Shown piece by piece: positions 16,342 through 25,691 of a DNA stretch of 64,000 bases. The stretch comes from Nocardiopsis sp. MG754419 (GTDB taxonomy: Bacteria; Actinomycetota; Actinomycetes; Streptosporangiales; Streptosporangiaceae), in assembly GCF_018207095.1 (NCBI RefSeq), contig NZ_QOCZ01000020.1, positions 59,356-123,355 on the forward strand. Reading direction: 5' to 3'. Position 1 is the stretch's first letter. Each line of letters opens with the position of its first letter. The translations under genes were made by a program, and so were the position numbers. The notes beneath the pieces are model-generated. The model searched no databases and was not told where the DNA came from. It saw nothing but the letters and a program-made list of their open reading frames with translations.

Positions 16342-17355
16342 ATGCTCATCGCCCGAAACGCACGGCTCGCCCTCTTCGGCGGGCTGGCCGCCGCCACCAC
16401 CGTGCTCGTCTCCTCCTGTGGTGCGTCCCCCGAGACCGCCCAGGCCGAGACCGTGTCCGACGCCGTCGAGATCCGGCAGACCGACCAGTGGCTCACCGGC
16501 TACTGGCACAACTTCGACAACGGCTCGACCGTCATGCCGCTCTCGGAGATCCCCTCCGAGTACAACCTGGTGGCGGTCTCCTTCGCGGACAACCACCCGG
16601 AGCTCGACGGCGGCATCACGTTCGAGCTGGCCTCCGACGAGCTGGACGGCTACACCGACGCGCAGTTCCGTGAGGACATCACCGCCCTGCAGGACGAGGG
16701 CCGCAAGGTGATCATCTCCGTGGGCGGCGAGCTCGGGCACGTCGACGTCACCGACCCGACCCAGGCCCAGAACTTCGCCGACACCACCTACGAGCTCATG
16801 CAGGACTACGGGTTCGACGGGGTCGACATCGACCTGGAGCACGGCATCGACGCCGCCCACATGAGCGACGCCCTGCACGACCTCAGTGACCAGGCCGGAT
16901 CCGACCTGATCATCACGATGGCCCCGCAGACCATCGACTTCCAGAGCCCCGACGCCGGGTATTACCAGCTGGCGGAGAGCACCTCCGACATCCTCACCAT
17001 CGTGAACATGCAGTACTACAACTCCGGTTCGATGCTGGGGTGCGACGGCAACGTCTACGAACAGGGCACCAGCGACTTCGCCGCCGCCCTGGCCTGCATC
17101 CAGCTGGAGATGGGCCTGAGCCCCGACCAGGTCGGTCTGGGTCTGCCGGCCACGCCCGACGCCGCCGGCGGCGGCCACATGCCCCCGAGCGACGTCGTCG
17201 CCGCGCTGGACTGCCTGCAGACCGGTGAGAGCTGCGGCGCGTTCTCCCCGGAGAGCCCCTACGGCCCGATCGGCGGCGTGATGACCTGGTCCGTCAACTG
17301 GGACGCGACCAACGACTACGACTTCGCCCGGACGGTCTCCGCCGCTCTGGAGTGA
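16342..17355 (+). CDS. Glycoside hydrolase family 18 (chitinase-like) lipoprotein
   Basis: 337 residues with a lipoprotein signal peptide: the lipobox VSSC places lipid on C26. The mature part is a GH18 TIM barrel with the catalytic DGVDIDLE motif, giving E166 as general acid, preceded by KVIISVGGELG. MQYYN and MTWSVNWD match the later substrate-binding strands. Family knowledge: hydrolysis of chitin or related beta-1,4-GlcNAc chains. There is no carbohydrate-binding module, so it may work on soluble oligomers or host/envelope glycans at the cell surface. Several Cys (C245, C265 and later pairs) may form disulfides. Shine-Dalgarno GAAAGGAAG precedes ATG 16342. It is a single gene with its own promoter and a terminator shared with fbiC. 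Confidence 0.92.
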   Translation: MLIARNARLALFGGLAAATTVLVSSCGASPETAQAETVSDAVEIRQTDQWLTGYWHNFDNGSTVMPLSEIPSEYNLVAVSFADNHPELDGGITFELASDELDGYTDAQFREDITALQDEGRKVIISVGGELGHVDVTDPTQAQNFADTTYELMQDYGFDGVDIDLEHGIDAAHMSDALHDLSDQAGSDLIITMAPQTIDFQSPDAGYYQLAESTSDILTIVNMQYYNSGSMLGCDGNVYEQGTSDFAAALACIQLEMGLSPDQVGLGLPATPDAAGGGHMPPSDVVAALDCLQTGESCGAFSPESPYGPIGGVMTWSVNWDATNDYDFARTVSAALE

Positions 17356-17421
17356 TCCGAGCACCCGCGGGGCACTCCCACCCGCGGCACGCGGCCCCAC
17401 CTCCCGGGGCCGTACCCACAA

Positions 17422-17453
17422 GGGGCGGGACGCCGACACCGGCGTCCCGCCCC
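17422..17453. terminator. Bidirectional terminator between the GH18 gene and fbiC
   Basis: A perfect 14-bp stem, GGGGCGGGACGCCG/CGGCGTCCCGCCCC, with an ACAC loop, lies between two converging genes. Confidence 0.8.
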
Positions 17454-17460
17454 GCGGCGT

Positions 17461-20088
17461 TCACACGAGAGGCAGGGTGGGACGCAGGATGCCGGGGGCG
17501 ACGCCGTCGCTGGCCTCGGCGGCACGTCGGCGCTCCTCGGAGACCGGGCCGTAGGTGGTGGTGCGCTGACGCACCGGGCGCCCGGTCGGCTCCACCAACG
17601 CCTCGATGTCGCTGATCGTCTTGTAGGAGCCCTGTCCCGAACCCGCCATCCGGCTGATGGTCTCCTCCATGAGGGTGCCGCCCACGTCGTTGACCCCGCC
17701 GTCGAGGAGCCGGCGGAAGGTGTCCTCGGCGAGTTTGACCCAGGAGCCCTGGATGTTGTCGATCTGTCCGTGCAGGAGCAGTCGGGCCAGCGCGTGCACC
17801 GCGCGGTTCTCCCGGACGGTGGGGCCGGTCCGGGCCAGCCCCGCCAGGTAGATCGGAGCGCTGGTGTGCACGAACGGCAACAGGACGAACTCGGTGAACC
17901 CGGGCCGCCCGTTGCGCTCGCGCGAGCGCTCCTGGAGCGAACGCAGCAGCTTGATGTGGGCCACCCAGTGGTGCGGGGAGTCCACGTGCCCGTACATCAT
18001 CGTGGACGTCGTCGGGATCCCCAGGTCGTGGGCGGTGGTGATGACGTCGATCCACTCGGAGGCGGGCAACTTGCCCTTGGTGAGGATCCACCGGACCTCG
18101 TCGTCGAGGATCTCCGCGGCCGTCCCCGGGATGGAGTCCAGGCCCGACTCACGGGCGCGGGAGAGCCAGTCGCCGATCGACAGGTTCGTTCGCGCGGCGC
18201 CGTTGACGACCTCCATCGGGCTGAACGCGTGGACGTGCATGTCCGGAACGCGCGCGCGGACGGCGGCGGCGATGTCGAAGTAGGCGGTGCCGGGCAGGTC
18301 CGGGTGGATGCCTCCCTGCATGCACACCTCGGTGGCACCGGCCTTCCACGCCTCCTCGGCGCGGTCGGCGACCTGGTCGAGGGAGAGGGTGTAGGCGTCC
18401 GCGTCGGTGCGGCGCTGGGCGAAGGCGCAGAACCGGCAGCCGGTGTAGCAGACGTTGGTGAAGTTGATGTTCCTGGTGACGACGTAGGTGACGTCGTCAC
18501 CGACGGTGTCCCGGCGGATCCGGTCGGCCAGGCCGGTGAGCGCCTCCAGGGCGTCGCCGTCGGCGTGCAGCAGGGCCAGCGCCTCGGCGTCGCTCAGACC
18601 GGCCGGGTCGCGTTCGGCGCTGCGCAGGGCGGCGGCGATCTCGGGATCCGTCCGCCGGGGCACGGCGCCCTGACGGTCGACCCCGGGCGTGAGTTCGTCC
18701 CAGTCGCCGTAGACCGCGTCGAAGTCACCGCGCCGGTCCTCGGTACGGCCCTCGGTGTCGATCCCGGTGTGCAGGTCGGTGCGACCGGAGGAGACCAGGA
18801 CCGCGTCGGGTTCCTGCCAGGGCCGGCCCACCAGCGGCGCGTCCTCGCGGGCCAGACCGGTGTCCGGGTCGACCAGGGCGTCGACGTGCGCGCGCAGCCG
18901 CGGGTCGATCCAGGGTTCGCCGGCCCGGATGTACTCGGGGTAGACGGTGAGGCGCTCGCGCAGGGTGAACCCCTGGTCCGCGGTGCGCGCCGCGAGGTCG
19001 TCGATCTGCGGCCAGGGACGTTCGGGGTTGACGTGGTCGGCCGTGAGCGGGGAGACGCCGCCCCAGTCGTCGATGCCCGCGCGGATCATGAGGGCGTACT
19101 CGTCCACACCGCCGTGCTCCGCGCCGATGAGGTTCGGCGGCGCCTGGATGTGGGCCTTGGGGCCCATGACCAGGCGGGTCACGGCGATGGTGGCGGCCAT
19201 CGCCTCGCGTTCGGCGTCGGGACGGTGCATCATCGCGGTGTCCGGCTTGGCGCGGAAGTTCTGCACGATGACCTCCTGGACGCCGCCGTAGCGGCGGGAG
19301 ACCCCGCGCATCGCGAAGATCGACTCCACCCGGTCGGCGAGCGTCTCACCGATGCCCAGCAGGATGCCGGTGGTGAAGGGGACGCTGGAGCGGCCGGCGT
19401 CCTCCAGGGCGCGCAGGCGGACGGCGGGGTCCTTGTCCGGGCTGCCGTAGTGGGGCCGGCCCTTCTCCTCGAACAGACGCCGCGAGGTGGTCTCCAGCAT
19501 CATGCCCATCGACGGTGAGACCGGCTTGAGGCGTTGGAGGTCCGACCAGGTGAGCACCCCGGGGTTGAGGTGCGGCAGCAGCCCCGTCTCCTCCAGGATC
19601 ATGATCGCCATCGCGCGCACGTACGAGAGTGTGTCGTCGTAGCCGCGCGAGTCGAGCCATGCGGCGGCCTGCTTCCACCGGTCCTCGGGGCGGTCGCCCA
19701 GGGTGATGAGCACTTCCTTGCAGCCCATCTCGGCGCCCTTGCGGGCGATGTCCAGTACCTCGTCCGGGGACATGTAGGGGGAGTCGACCCTGCCGGGGAC
19801 CGTGGCGAAGGTGCAGTAGTGGCATCGGTCACGGCACAGGCGGGTCAGGGGGACGAACACCTTGCGGCTGTAGGTGATGACGCCGCCGCGTCCGGACGCC
19901 TCCAGGCCGGCGTCGCGTACCCGTCCGGCGTGGTCCAGCAGGTGATCGAGGTCCTCTCCACGGGCGTGGAGCAGGGTCTCCGCCTCCGTGGCGTCCAGGG
20001 TCTTGCCGTCACGGGCCCGGGCCAGCGCCCTGCGCATGGCCGACGCCGTGGGCGTGGGGATGGGGGCCGGGTCGTTCGCACCACTCAT
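17461..20088 (-). CDS. fbiC: FO synthase, fused CofG/CofH radical SAM enzyme
   Basis: 875 residues with two radical SAM halves. The N-terminal CofG-like half has CRDRCHYC (C85, C89, C92). The C-terminal CofH-like half has CYTGCRFC (C547, C551, C554) with the following MQGGIHPDL. Together they make the deazaflavin FO from tyrosine and 5-amino-6-ribitylamino-uracil. Actinobacteria use this fused form while archaea use two proteins. ATG 20088 is preceded by TAGGGT at 8 nt and no Shine-Dalgarno, so the mRNA is probably leaderless. It lies about 5.6 kb from fbiAB, with the antiporter and GH18 genes in between, and is divergent from the flippase gene. Confidence 0.96.
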   Translation of the reverse strand: MSGANDPAPIPTPTASAMRRALARARDGKTLDATEAETLLHARGEDLDHLLDHAGRVRDAGLEASGRGGVITYSRKVFVPLTRLCRDRCHYCTFATVPGRVDSPYMSPDEVLDIARKGAEMGCKEVLITLGDRPEDRWKQAAAWLDSRGYDDTLSYVRAMAIMILEETGLLPHLNPGVLTWSDLQRLKPVSPSMGMMLETTSRRLFEEKGRPHYGSPDKDPAVRLRALEDAGRSSVPFTTGILLGIGETLADRVESIFAMRGVSRRYGGVQEVIVQNFRAKPDTAMMHRPDAEREAMAATIAVTRLVMGPKAHIQAPPNLIGAEHGGVDEYALMIRAGIDDWGGVSPLTADHVNPERPWPQIDDLAARTADQGFTLRERLTVYPEYIRAGEPWIDPRLRAHVDALVDPDTGLAREDAPLVGRPWQEPDAVLVSSGRTDLHTGIDTEGRTEDRRGDFDAVYGDWDELTPGVDRQGAVPRRTDPEIAAALRSAERDPAGLSDAEALALLHADGDALEALTGLADRIRRDTVGDDVTYVVTRNINFTNVCYTGCRFCAFAQRRTDADAYTLSLDQVADRAEEAWKAGATEVCMQGGIHPDLPGTAYFDIAAAVRARVPDMHVHAFSPMEVVNGAARTNLSIGDWLSRARESGLDSIPGTAAEILDDEVRWILTKGKLPASEWIDVITTAHDLGIPTTSTMMYGHVDSPHHWVAHIKLLRSLQERSRERNGRPGFTEFVLLPFVHTSAPIYLAGLARTGPTVRENRAVHALARLLLHGQIDNIQGSWVKLAEDTFRRLLDGGVNDVGGTLMEETISRMAGSGQGSYKTISDIEALVEPTGRPVRQRTTTYGPVSEERRRAAEASDGVAPGILRPTLPLV

Positions 20089-20096
20089 ACCGGCCC

Positions 20097-20102
20097 ACCC
20101 TA
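20097..20102 (-). promoter_or_regulatory. -10 hexamer of a leaderless promoter (fbiC)
   Basis: On the minus strand TAGGGT ends 8 nt before ATG 20088, with no Shine-Dalgarno between. Confidence 0.5.
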
Positions 20103-20271
20103 CGCTCCGGGGGTGGGCCGGCCCCGACCGCCACCCGGACGGTCACCGCACCGGCCGCACGACCAGGGGCACGATCGGGCGCCGCGGTCGGGCCGCATGT
20201 ACGGGCGCGTGGACCGACCAGGCCCGGCGACGGGGGCTGTGGACGACCGGGAGTGTGGGGGTGCGCACGGT

Positions 20272-20277
20272 TAGGCT
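20272..20277 (+). promoter_or_regulatory. -10 hexamer of a leaderless promoter (flippase-like gene)
   Basis: TAGGCT ends 6 nt before GTG 20284. Confidence 0.5.
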
Positions 20278-20283
20278 GGCGGA

Positions 20284-21231
20284 GTGCTGACTCGGCTGCG
20301 ACGTAACGCGTGGGTGCGCCTGGCCCTGCTGTCGGTGGTGGGCGCCTGCGCGGGCGCCGCCCTGTACGCGAACTGGAACCAGGCGCGCGAGGCCGTGTCC
20401 GCCCTCCCCCTGTGGGTCCTGCCCGCCGCGGTGCTCGCGGGCATGCTGGGGTTGGCGGCGCAGATGCTGGCCTGGCGTTCCCTGCTGGCCGGCCTGGGCT
20501 CCCCGCTGCCTCGACCGGCGGCGGCCCGGGTGATGTTCGTCGGACAGCTCGGCAAGTACCTTCCGGGGTCGGTGTGGGCGTTCGTCGCCCAGGTGGAGCT
20601 GGCCCGGGACTGGAACGTGCCGCGCGCCCGGGGGGCCGCGGCGACGTTGGTGGCGATCGCCGTGACGGTGGCCGTGAGCCTGGCCGTGGCCGCGGTGGCG
20701 CTGCCGTTGTCCTCGGCCGAGGCCGCGCGACGCTGGTGGTGGGCGCTGGCCGCGGCGCCGCTGCTGCTCGCCTGCCTGCACCCACGCGTACTGAGTCGGG
20801 GAATCGGGCTCGCGGCCCGCCCCTTCGCCCGGTTCCGCGAGGTGGTGGAGGCGGGTCCCCTGCGGATCGGGGGCGCGGCGGTGACCGCCGCCGTCGGCTG
20901 GACCCTGGTGGCCTGGGTCCCTCTGGGAACGCACGTGTGGCTGCTGACCTGGGCGGTGGGCGGTGACGCCCTGGCCTCGGCGGGTCCGGCGGTGGGCGCG
21001 TACGCGCTGGCCTGGACGCTGGGCCTGCTGGTGGTGTTCGCCCCCGCCGGCTTGGGCGTGCGCGAGGTGGTGCTCGTGGTGGCCCTGGCCCCGGTGGTGG
21101 ACGCCGGTGCGGCGCTGGTGGTGGCGGTGCTCTCCCGGTTGGTGATGACCGTGGCGGACCTGGGCTGGGCGGGTCTGTCCCTGGTGCTCACCCGCTCCCC
21201 GGTGCGGCCCCCGGCCTCCGATCGGGTCTGA
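20284..21231 (+). CDS. Flippase-like membrane protein of the UPF0104/LPG_synthase_TM family
   Basis: 315 residues, about eight membrane helices. The family core is visible as MFVGQLGKYLPGSVWAFVAQ (residues ~81-100) and, near the end, FAPAGLGVREVVLVVALAP. Family knowledge: PF03706 proteins include AglD-type and MprF-type membrane domains that move lipid-linked sugars or aminoacyl lipids across the membrane, often next to glycosyltransferases. Here it converges on a three-gene glycosyltransferase set, so flipping a glycolipid intermediate is a reasonable inference. GTG 20284 is chosen from the -10 spacing. The substrate is unknown. Confidence 0.82.
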   Translation: MLTRLRRNAWVRLALLSVVGACAGAALYANWNQAREAVSALPLWVLPAAVLAGMLGLAAQMLAWRSLLAGLGSPLPRPAAARVMFVGQLGKYLPGSVWAFVAQVELARDWNVPRARGAAATLVAIAVTVAVSLAVAAVALPLSSAEAARRWWWALAAAPLLLACLHPRVLSRGIGLAARPFARFREVVEAGPLRIGGAAVTAAVGWTLVAWVPLGTHVWLLTWAVGGDALASAGPAVGAYALAWTLGLLVVFAPAGLGVREVVLVVALAPVVDAGAALVVAVLSRLVMTVADLGWAGLSLVLTRSPVRPPASDRV

Positions 21232-21377
21232 TCGGTGTCGGGCCGGCCCGGCTCCGATCGGTGGGCGCGGGTGAGGCACGGGAACGGCGCCCGGCCGTGT
21301 CCTGGCGGTTCTGCGTCCCCGCTTCGGCGCCCTTGTGGGCACCGGAGGCCGGAATCCCGGTGTCGTGGCGCCCGTCC

Positions 21378-22490
21378 TCAGACCCGGAGCAGGCGGTCCA
21401 TGTAGTCCTCCCAGTACGGTGCGGCCGACACGGGGCGCACCGCGGCGCGCAGTCGCTCCGGGGTGCCCGGAGCGTAGAACCCGCGCAGGGCCCGCGCCAG
21501 GTCGGCGACGTCGTCGGGGGCGCACAGGACACCGTCCACACCGTCGCGCACGTGGTCGGCGAGGGCGCCGGCGCGGGTGGCGACCACCGGCAGCCCGTGC
21601 TCGTGGGCCAGCCACACGTTCTGGCTGGCGGTGGCGGAACGGTAGGGCAGCACCACGGCGTCCGCCGCGGCGAACAGGTCGGGAAGTTCCTCGGCGGGCA
21701 CGTAGCCCTCGCGAAAACGCACGCGGTCGGCCACGCCGAGCTCTCGGGCCAACGCGGCGAGGTCGGCGGAACCGCCCCAGAACTCACCGGCCACGGTGAG
21801 CGTGACGTCGTCCGGTGTCCCCTGCGCGGCGAGCGCCCGCAGCAGCAGGTCCACGCCCTTGTAGGGGCGCACGATCCCGAGGAAGAGCAGGTGCCGCCGC
21901 TCCCCCGGCTCCGGTGCCCGATGTTCCCCGGTGTCGGGCAGGTGCGGGGGCATGCGCGCCACCACCGGGGCCGGACGTCCGAGGCCCAGCAGCCCCTCGG
22001 CGAGGTGGGCCTGCTCGGCGGCGTGGGTGAGGACCCCGTCGACGCGGCGCAGCAGCGCGCGGACCAGGGAGATGTCCACGGCCCGACGCTCGTGCGGCAG
22101 GACGTTGTGGCACAGCACCACCACACGTGTGCGGGAGGAGCGCACCGACCGCAGTCCCGCGAGGATCCCCAGGTAGGCGGGGACCTGGACCGGTGAGAAC
22201 AGGGTCAGGACCACCAGGTCCTCGGTGCGGGCCAGCCGACGGCCGGTGAGCCACCAACCGTCGGGGCGGTACCAGGCCAGGTCGTGGTGGGTGTCCGGGA
22301 ACGGCTCCCCCTCCGGGTCGGCGACGGTCTGCTCCCCCGGGTAGAGCATCGCCGGATACTGCGCCAGCCACGACTCGACCCGGGTGCGGTGCCCCCGCCC
22401 GGCCAGCCGATGGGCGAGTTCGGTGGTGTGCCGGGCACCGCCGCCCTTGTAGGGGTGGGCGGGCCCGACGAGCGTGATCCGGTGGTTCAC
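21378..22490 (-). CDS. GT4 family glycosyltransferase
   Basis: 370 residues with a GT-B fold. The N-terminal half has ITLVGPAHPYKGGGARHTTE and LAWYRPDGWW. The C-terminal half has the GT4 donor-binding pattern LLFLGIVRPYKGVDLLLRAL, the FREGYVPAEELPDLF segment and the acidic DAVVLPYRSATASQNVWLAHEHGLPVV region. It is a cytosolic, membrane-facing retaining glycosyltransferase. GTG 22490 overlaps the stop of the preceding GT2 gene by 4 nt, so the two are coupled. Donor and acceptor sugars cannot be told from sequence. Confidence 0.88.
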   Translation of the reverse strand: MNHRITLVGPAHPYKGGGARHTTELAHRLAGRGHRTRVESWLAQYPAMLYPGEQTVADPEGEPFPDTHHDLAWYRPDGWWLTGRRLARTEDLVVLTLFSPVQVPAYLGILAGLRSVRSSRTRVVVLCHNVLPHERRAVDISLVRALLRRVDGVLTHAAEQAHLAEGLLGLGRPAPVVARMPPHLPDTGEHRAPEPGERRHLLFLGIVRPYKGVDLLLRALAAQGTPDDVTLTVAGEFWGGSADLAALARELGVADRVRFREGYVPAEELPDLFAAADAVVLPYRSATASQNVWLAHEHGLPVVATRAGALADHVRDGVDGVLCAPDDVADLARALRGFYAPGTPERLRAAVRPVSAAPYWEDYMDRLLRV

Positions 22491-23422
22491 GTGTGCTCCC
22501 TGGAACGCACGATGAGGTCGGCCAACAGCGCGATCGCCGCGATGAGCAGCCCGGTCATGAGGATGAAGACCGTGTTGTTGGGCAGGTAGAACGGGCTGTG
22601 CACCTGGTCGTAGACGAACTTGGCCGTGCCGATGCCCAGCAGCCACAGTGCGGGGGGCATGAGGACCTTGAGCGGGTTGAAGTACATGACCATGCGCAGC
22701 ACCTGGAGGATGTACCGGTAGGCGTCGCGGACGAAGTGGAACTTGGAGGTTCCGGCCCGCTTGGCGTACTCGATGGGCACGTACCTCACCTGGTGCTGGT
22801 TGGACAGGAACGCCAGCGTGATGGTGGTGACGCACGAGAACCCGGGGGGCAGCAACCGCAGGTAGGGCCGGGCCACGTCCTTGCGGAACACCCGCAGACC
22901 GGAGTTGAGGTCCGGGATCCGGGTGCCGGTGAGGAGTTCGGCGGTCTTGCGGATCGCCCACTTGGCGGGGACCCGCAGCATCTTGTGGGTCCCCATCTCC
23001 TGGGTGCGCGCCCCGACGACCTGGTCGATCTCGGGGTCGGCGTCGAGGGTGGCGACCAACTCGGGGATGCGCTCGTTGGGGTAGCTCATGTCGGCGTCGG
23101 TCCACACGACGAACTCGCCCCGGGCCCGCCGGCTGCCCACCCTTCGGACGGTGCCGGCACCGCCGTTGTGACCGAAGGCCACCACCTTCATGTGGGGGAA
23201 CAGGTGCTCGACCTCGCGCAGCCGGTCCAGGGTGCCGTCGTCGGAGGCGTCGTCCACGGCGAGCAGTTCGTACCCGTACCCGGAGGCGTCCATGGCCGAG
23301 CAGATCCGCTTGACCTCGTCGACGACGTGCTCTTCCTCGTTGTAACAGGGCAGGACGATGGTGACCCGAACGGGCGGGTCGTCGGTGCGCTCACGTTGCT
23401 GTTCGGTGTCGGCGTGACTCAT
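22487..23422 (-). CDS. GT2 glycosyltransferase with two C-terminal membrane helices (polyprenyl-phosphate sugar synthase type)
   Basis: 311 residues. The GT-A domain has VTIVLPCYNEEEHV at residue ~20, the DDASDDGT motif, WTDADMSYP as the metal-binding DxD and GSRRARGEFVVW. GTHK and IPDLNSGLRVF are typical of DPM1/GtrB-type enzymes that load sugar onto polyprenyl phosphate. Two hydrophobic helices close the protein (PPALWLLGIGTAKFVYD; FILMTGLLIAAIALLADLIV). Start ATG 23422 has GAGAAG upstream. It lies 101 bp after the polytopic GT-C-like gene and is coupled to the GT4 gene. Inference: it makes a lipid-linked sugar donor used by the GT-C-like partner. Confidence 0.88.
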   Translation of the reverse strand: MSHADTEQQRERTDDPPVRVTIVLPCYNEEEHVVDEVKRICSAMDASGYGYELLAVDDASDDGTLDRLREVEHLFPHMKVVAFGHNGGAGTVRRVGSRRARGEFVVWTDADMSYPNERIPELVATLDADPEIDQVVGARTQEMGTHKMLRVPAKWAIRKTAELLTGTRIPDLNSGLRVFRKDVARPYLRLLPPGFSCVTTITLAFLSNQHQVRYVPIEYAKRAGTSKFHFVRDAYRYILQVLRMVMYFNPLKVLMPPALWLLGIGTAKFVYDQVHSPFYLPNNTVFILMTGLLIAAIALLADLIVRSREHT

Positions 23423-23523
23423 GCGGTTCTTCTCGACGGGCGGGCTTCTCGACGGGTCGGCCGGTGGTGGGGGCCCCGGCGCGAGGGTCGATGGGGACGT
23501 TCGGGCGGGTGGCGCGACTCGGG

Positions 23524-25572
23524 TCACTCCGGTGGCGGTGGGACGACGGTCCACACACTGCCGCGGAAGTCCCAGGAGCCGGTGGGGGGTGTCATGAGCG
23601 TACTCGGGTCCATGTCGGCGACGACGTGGAAATGCCGTTGGGGGTCGACCGCGCCGTCGACGATGTCGTCGAGCGTCCCCCACTCCGGTGCGGCGAGGAC
23701 GGGCGTGCGGTCGCGCTCGTAGGCGGCGGCCACCACCCGGTCGACCGCCTCCTGGTACGGCTGGTCCAGCACCGCGGTGGGCGCGCCGCACACGTTGCGG
23801 AGCAGCGGCATGTAGGCGCCCGCCATCCCCGAGTCCACCACGATGACCGAGGCGTCGGGGGGCAGCGACGAGCACAGGCGTTCGGTCGCGGCGACGGTGC
23901 CGACGTCCTGCCGGTACCCCATGATCCCCGCCCCGGAGGTGACGAGCGTGGGGCTGAGCAGGGCCACGGAGGCACCGGCGGCGACCACCGTCGGGAGCGT
24001 GCGCATGAGCGGACCGCCGCGCGAGTACCTGACGGACCGTTCGCAGTAGTGGGTGAGTCGGGCCAGGAACCACACGGCGAACAGGATGAACGCCGGGATG
24101 ACCAGCACGATCAATCGTCGGCTGGCCCAGGGGTGGTCCGGGGTGATGGCCGGACGCAGCAGGGTGGTGGCGACCGTCCACACGAGCACCATGGCGGGCA
24201 GCAGCCATTGCGGGTCGCGCCACAGGGCGAGCCGCCGCAGGACCAGGGCGACCCCCGCGGTCGCGAACAGCACCGTGCCCAGTCCCACGTACCAGCCCAC
24301 CCAGTACAGGCTCATGTCGTAGTAGGTCCGGCCGCCCTCGATCGGCAGACCCTCGATGTCCTGGACCGCGGCCACCCACTGGTCGGTGAAGTCGCTGCCG
24401 TGCCCGTAGTCCGGCCACAGCAGCGGCCGGATCGCGAAGCCCAGCATGACGAGGACCGCGCACACCCCGACCGCCCCCGGCAGCCACCGCACGCGTTCGG
24501 TGTGCGGTGGCCCGTAGCGCCACAGCGCGGCCGTGAGGACGACGGTCAGGAGGATGACGGCCCCACTGATCAGGAGCAAGGGGTGGAGGGAGTCCGACAG
24601 GTACTCCAGGTAGGGCAGGGAGTAGCCGTAACCGGCGACGAGGCCGTAGCCCACACCCACGGCGAGCCCACCGAGCAGGGGCAGGGCCTGGCCGCGCCGG
24701 GCCACCAGCAGCAGTCCGACGAACCCGACCACCGGGAGCAGGTCGCGAATGGCGTCGATGCGCACGAGCACCCCGAGGCCGAGCACCACGCCCGCCACGG
24801 CGGCGAGGGTGTGCGGGGCGTCCCACCGGTCGGTGAGGGACCGCCGTCGGGTCAGGGCGTCGAAGGCGAGGAGGAGCCCGCCCAGGAGAAGGATCTGCGC
24901 GAGCGGCTCACTGTAGGTGAACCGGCTGACCCACTGCTGGGGCAGGCAGACCGCCAGGACCAGGGCTGCCAGGGGCGCCCACCGGGCGCCCACCAGGCGG
25001 GCGGTGAGCCCCGCGAACGTGAGGACCCCGACCGCGCCCAGGATCGGCGTGGTGACGAGCATGCCGTCGAGGCCGCCCAGCCAGTACCCGACCGACAGCA
25101 CCAGGGGGGCGCCGGCCAGGAACTGCGGCCAGATGACGTCGTCGCGCTGGTAGTGGGCCAGGCTCTGGTAGCCCAGTGCGGGGTCGTTCCCGGCGATGAG
25201 CTCCTTCTGCTGGGGAATGGGCAGGAACCCGTTCTCGGCGATCCAGGCCGTGTACATCGCGTAGGAGGCGGGGTCGCGCCGGATGACCAGGGCCTCGGCG
25301 TGATAGGCGATCTGGACCGCGGCGAAGGCGACGGTGATGGCCAGGACCGCGACCACCGGCCACCACGGCACGTGGTCCTCGTCGAGGTCGGGGAGCAGAC
25401 GGGACGACAGCGCGCAGGCCACCAGGACCGCGGGCAGCCCCAGCAGGAGTCCGAGCAGCGGGGTGAACCATCCCGCGACCAGCAGGGGGAAGGCGACGAG
25501 GAGCCAGGCCGACAGGGCGATCGCGGGAAGCGCGGTCACACGGGCGAGGAACCGTCCGGGAAGCAGGCGCAT
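23524..25572 (-). CDS. Polytopic membrane protein, GT-C glycosyltransferase-like
   Basis: 682 residues with about 13 hydrophobic helices and a C-terminal extracytoplasmic domain of ~130 residues (from about RSVRYSRGGPLMR to the end). The first outer loop contains a conserved-looking acidic pattern after VQIAYHAEALVIRRDPASY: residues RRDPASYA and GNDPALGY. This resembles the DD/DxD loops of GT-C enzymes that use lipid-phosphate sugars. There is no strong match in memory, so the substrate is open. ATG 25572 is chosen because the signal-anchor-like sequence begins right after it; the Shine-Dalgarno is poor. Its operon partners are the GT2 and GT4 genes downstream. Confidence 0.72.
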   Translation of the reverse strand: MRLLPGRFLARVTALPAIALSAWLLVAFPLLVAGWFTPLLGLLLGLPAVLVACALSSRLLPDLDEDHVPWWPVVAVLAITVAFAAVQIAYHAEALVIRRDPASYAMYTAWIAENGFLPIPQQKELIAGNDPALGYQSLAHYQRDDVIWPQFLAGAPLVLSVGYWLGGLDGMLVTTPILGAVGVLTFAGLTARLVGARWAPLAALVLAVCLPQQWVSRFTYSEPLAQILLLGGLLLAFDALTRRRSLTDRWDAPHTLAAVAGVVLGLGVLVRIDAIRDLLPVVGFVGLLLVARRGQALPLLGGLAVGVGYGLVAGYGYSLPYLEYLSDSLHPLLLISGAVILLTVVLTAALWRYGPPHTERVRWLPGAVGVCAVLVMLGFAIRPLLWPDYGHGSDFTDQWVAAVQDIEGLPIEGGRTYYDMSLYWVGWYVGLGTVLFATAGVALVLRRLALWRDPQWLLPAMVLVWTVATTLLRPAITPDHPWASRRLIVLVIPAFILFAVWFLARLTHYCERSVRYSRGGPLMRTLPTVVAAGASVALLSPTLVTSGAGIMGYRQDVGTVAATERLCSSLPPDASVIVVDSGMAGAYMPLLRNVCGAPTAVLDQPYQEAVDRVVAAAYERDRTPVLAAPEWGTLDDIVDGAVDPQRHFHVVADMDPSTLMTPPTGSWDFRGSVWTVVPPPPE

Positions 25573-25678
25573 GGGGCAACTCTGGCAGTTCCCGACCGGT
25601 GACGCACACCGTACCGACGCTCCGGCGCGGGCGGGACGCTCGCCTCGATCCCGTCCCGAGCCCCCGGACCGTTCCACC

Positions 25679-25684
25679 TACCAT
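25679..25684 (+). promoter_or_regulatory. -10 hexamer of a leaderless promoter (TIGR03089 gene)
   Basis: TACCAT ends 7 nt before ATG 25692. This supports that start over the ATG at 25683. Confidence 0.5.
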
Positions 25685-25691
25685 GAGGGCC

